Part shown: positions 62,206-64,000 of the stretch, in pieces
Layout: each line of letters opens with the position of its first letter
Position numbering within the stretch: the stretch's first letter is position 1
Assembly (NCBI RefSeq): GCF_000375585.1
Contig: NZ_AQWP01000005.1
Location: 186,001 to 250,000, forward strand
Length of the DNA stretch: 64,000 nt
Source: Sinorhizobium meliloti 4H41
GTDB taxonomy: Bacteria; Pseudomonadota; Alphaproteobacteria; Rhizobiales; Rhizobiaceae
Direction of reading: 5' to 3'
Position numbers and translations under genes: made by a program
The notes under the pieces: model-generated
What the model was told of the DNA's origin: nothing
Databases searched by the model: none
What the model saw: the letters and a program-made list of their open reading frames with translations, nothing else

Positions 62206-63273
62206 ATGAAGGGCAGTATCGCTACATCTGCTGTCCTCCACGCTCTGGTTCTCACCTGGGCGCTGGTGTCGCTTGGCAGCCCGGCCGATTTCGAGGTCGC
62301 GGATGTCGAGGCGCTGCCGGTCGACATCGTACCGGTCGAGTCGATCACGCAGATCCAACAGGGCGACAAGAAGGCCCCGGCCAAGGAAAAGGCATCGCCC
62401 GTTCCGACCAAGAAGCCGACGCCTGTCGAAAACGCCGAGAATGTCGGCGAGAACGACGTCGACCTGAAGACGCCGCCCACGCCTAATGTCAAGCCGGTCG
62501 AAAACGAGTCGGCCGCAGCGCCGCAGAAGACCGAAAAGGCACCGCCGACGCCCGATCCGGTGAAGGAAGCGATCGAGAACGTCGAGGAGAAGCCGGCGGC
62601 CGAGCCGGCGACGGAAGTGGCCGCGCTCCCCGAGCCCAAGCAGGAAGTAAAGCCGGATACCAAGCCCGAACCCGCGCCGGCGGAAGAACAGCCTGCGGAA
62701 AATCCCGAGGCCGAGGCGCTGCCGGACAGGGTGCCGACGCCGCAGTCGAAGCCCAAGGTCGAAAAGCCCGCGCAAACGGCCAAGACGCCCGAACGCAAGA
62801 AGGACGAAGCCAAGAAGGAGCAGAAGAAGGCGTCCTCCCAGAAGGAGAGCGACTTCAATGCCGACGAGATCGCGGCGCTGCTCAACAAGCAGGAATCCTC
62901 CGGCGGCGGCGCCAAACGCGCGACCGAGGAGGCGGCCCTCGGCGGCAAGAAGACGACGAGCGGCAATACGCTTTCGCAGAGCGAAATGGACGCGCTTCGC
63001 GGCCAGATCCAGAACAACTGGTCGATCATTCCCGGCATGGCCGACGCGGCGGATGTCCGCATCAAGGTAACGATGCGGCTCGACCCGAACGGCGGCCTGA
63101 TCGGCGAACCGGAAGTGGAAGCCAGCGGCGGCTCGGATGCGGCGCGGCGGGCACTCATGGGTGGTGCACGCCGGGCCATTCTGAAGTCTGCTCCCTTCAA
63201 GGGGCTGCCGGCCGACAAATACGATTCGTGGAGCGAGGTCGTGGTCAACTTCGACCCGAGCTCGATGCTCTAG
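62206..63273 (+). CDS. tolA: Tol-Pal system protein TolA
   Basis: A 355-residue protein with a single N-terminal membrane helix ([21 protein letters not shown]), a long Pro/Lys/Glu-rich middle from about residue 45 to 230 that spans the periplasm, and a globular C-terminal domain ([21 protein letters not shown], then [15 protein letters not shown]). It links the TolQR motor to TolB and Pal. The ATG at 62206 starts directly at the helix; the GTG at 62194, which overlaps the tolR stop, is an alternative that adds four residues. The middle region is proline-rich rather than Ala/Lys-helical as in E. coli. Confidence 0.92.
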   Translation: MKGSIATSAVLHALVLTWALVSLGSPADFEVADVEALPVDIVPVESITQIQQGDKKAPAKEKASPVPTKKPTPVENAENVGENDVDLKTPPTPNVKPVENESAAAPQKTEKAPPTPDPVKEAIENVEEKPAAEPATEVAALPEPKQEVKPDTKPEPAPAEEQPAENPEAEALPDRVPTPQSKPKVEKPAQTAKTPERKKDEAKKEQKKASSQKESDFNADEIAALLNKQESSGGGAKRATEEAALGGKKTTSGNTLSQSEMDALRGQIQNNWSIIPGMADAADVRIKVTMRLDPNGGLIGEPEVEASGGSDAARRALMGGARRAILKSAPFKGLPADKYDSWSEVVVNFDPSSML

Positions 63274-63344
63274 ACAGGTTGGGCTGGTTGTGGGCGGAAC
63301 ATTGCGCCTCATCCTGCTCGGAACACGAAAGGCTGAAAGGCTTT

Positions 63345-64000
63345 ATGGAAATGCTGAGACGCAATTTTTTCCGCCTCCTGATGGTGCTGGTCGCCGGCTG
63401 CGGGCTCATTGCCTCGCCGGCAAATGCGCTCGTCGAGATCAACATCAACAAGGGTAACGTCGAGCCGCTGCCGATCGCGATCACGGACTTCCTGCAGGGC
63501 GACCTCGCCCGGAAGATCTCCGACGTCGTTGCCGCAGACCTCAAGCGCTCCGGGCTTTTCGCGCCGATCGACAAGGGCGCCTTCATCGAGAAGATCTCCA
63601 ATCCCGATGCCGCACCGCGTTTCGAGGACTGGAAAGTGATCAACGCGCAGGCGCTCGTCATCGGCCGCGTCACGCAGGAAGGCGACGGCAGGCTGAAGGC
63701 GGAGTTCCGCCTCTGGGATACCTTTGCCGGCCAGCAGATGCTCGGTCAGCAGTTCTACACCCAGCCGGAGAACTGGCGCCGGGTCGCCCACATCATCGCC
63801 GACGCGATCTATGAGAGGATCACCGGCGAGAAGGGCTATTTCGACACGCGCATCGTTTACGTCGCCGAAAGCGGGCCGAAGAACGCGCGCAAGCGCCAAC
63901 TCGCCATCATGGACCAGGACGGGGCCAATTCCCGGGCGCTCACCAATGCCAACGACATCGTGCTGACGCCGCGCTTCTCGCCGAACCGTCAGGAAATCAC
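63345..64000 (+). CDS. tolB: Tol-Pal system protein TolB (partial, 3' end outside window)
   Basis: The first 218 codons are visible. A signal peptide ([21 protein letters not shown]) precedes the N-terminal TolB domain: [36 protein letters not shown] and [25 protein letters not shown]. The start of the beta-propeller is reached at [17 protein letters not shown]. It is a periplasmic protein that exchanges between Pal and TolA. It begins 71 bases after tolA. A second ATG six bases later is possible. Confidence 0.95.
   Translation, partial: MEMLRRNFFRLLMVLVAGCGLIASPANALVEININKGNVEPLPIAITDFLQGDLARKISDVVAADLKRSGLFAPIDKGAFIEKISNPDAAPRFEDWKVINAQALVIGRVTQEGDGRLKAEFRLWDTFAGQQMLGQQFYTQPENWRRVAHIIADAIYERITGEKGYFDTRIVYVAESGPKNARKRQLAIMDQDGANSRALTNANDIVLTPRFSPNRQEI

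Noticed and set aside
1-64000. tRNA or rRNA genes, CRISPR arrays, insertion sequences or prophage
   Set aside because: No cloverleaf-like gene, regularly spaced direct repeats, transposase, integrase or phage structural gene was recognised on either strand; short tRNA genes could only be excluded fully with a covariance search.

Overview
The window is a gene-dense, high-GC chromosomal segment of an alphaproteobacterium in the Rhizobiaceae. The best match is the Sinorhizobium/Ensifer lineage. Reasons: the run tkt-gap-X-pgk-fbaB, the sulfolipid operon sqdB-sqdD-sqdC, a multidomain ligD beside tolQRAB, zapA followed by a structured RNA candidate and a 5-FTHF cyclo-ligase, GapR, RcdA, and typical rhizobial intergenic palindromes. 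No rRNA, tRNA, prophage, insertion sequence or CRISPR array was recognised. Genus assignment rests on gene order and family recognition from memory, not on a search.

Layout. 1-8.2 kb: pabB (cut by the window edge), pepF, a sigma-54 response regulator, a secreted DUF882/M15 peptidase-like protein, gapR, DUF1244 and an N-formylglutamate amidohydrolase. 8.4-18 kb: DUF1036-pykA, a TPR protein, rpmJ with its own promoter, purEK, two divergent DUF465 genes, an ArsR regulator with a TauE/SafE permease, a degenerate ThiE-like protein with a Sel1-repeat protein, and suhB. 18.3-20.5 kb: a two-gene MotA/MotB-like stator pair away from any flagellar cluster. 20.9-24.3 kb: a FecBCD-type ABC importer with a pseudoazurin-like cupredoxin as last gene; repeated use of the otherwise rare CTA codon suggests it was acquired. 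24.4-33.8 kb: an MsbA-like exporter, rpmE, rcdA with two perfect CtrA-box matches upstream, DUF1192-MFS, an adenylate cyclase-TolB-like-TPR protein, phzF and fbaB. 34.2-39 kb: the sugar-phosphate operon tkt-gap-(glycolipid-binding-domain protein)-pgk. 39.4-43.3 kb: DUF4164-zapA, a candidate 6S RNA, a LysR regulator, a DUF1127-like small protein, 5-FTHF cyclo-ligase and a YmdB-family phosphodiesterase. 43.7-49.9 kb: an RND efflux pair, a metallo-beta-lactamase-fold protein with an altered metal site, and yebC. 50-54.4 kb: a flavin monooxygenase, ruvC-ruvA-(small ORF)-ruvB with a near-perfect alphaproteobacterial SOS box, and a Tat-type metallophosphoesterase. 54.5-64 kb: sqdBDC, ybgC, ligD (which separates ybgC from the tol genes), tolQ-tolR-tolA and the start of tolB.

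Most of the window is housekeeping: central carbon metabolism, purine and folate synthesis, envelope integrity (Tol-Pal), DNA repair, and cell-cycle or nucleoid factors (GapR, RcdA, ZapA). The parts that deserve follow-up are the importer-cupredoxin operon, the orphan stator pair, the CtrA boxes at rcdA, the unexplained gene inside the glycolytic operon, the structured leaders of rpmJ and rpmE, and sqdC, whose reading frame ends inside a dispersed intergenic repeat.
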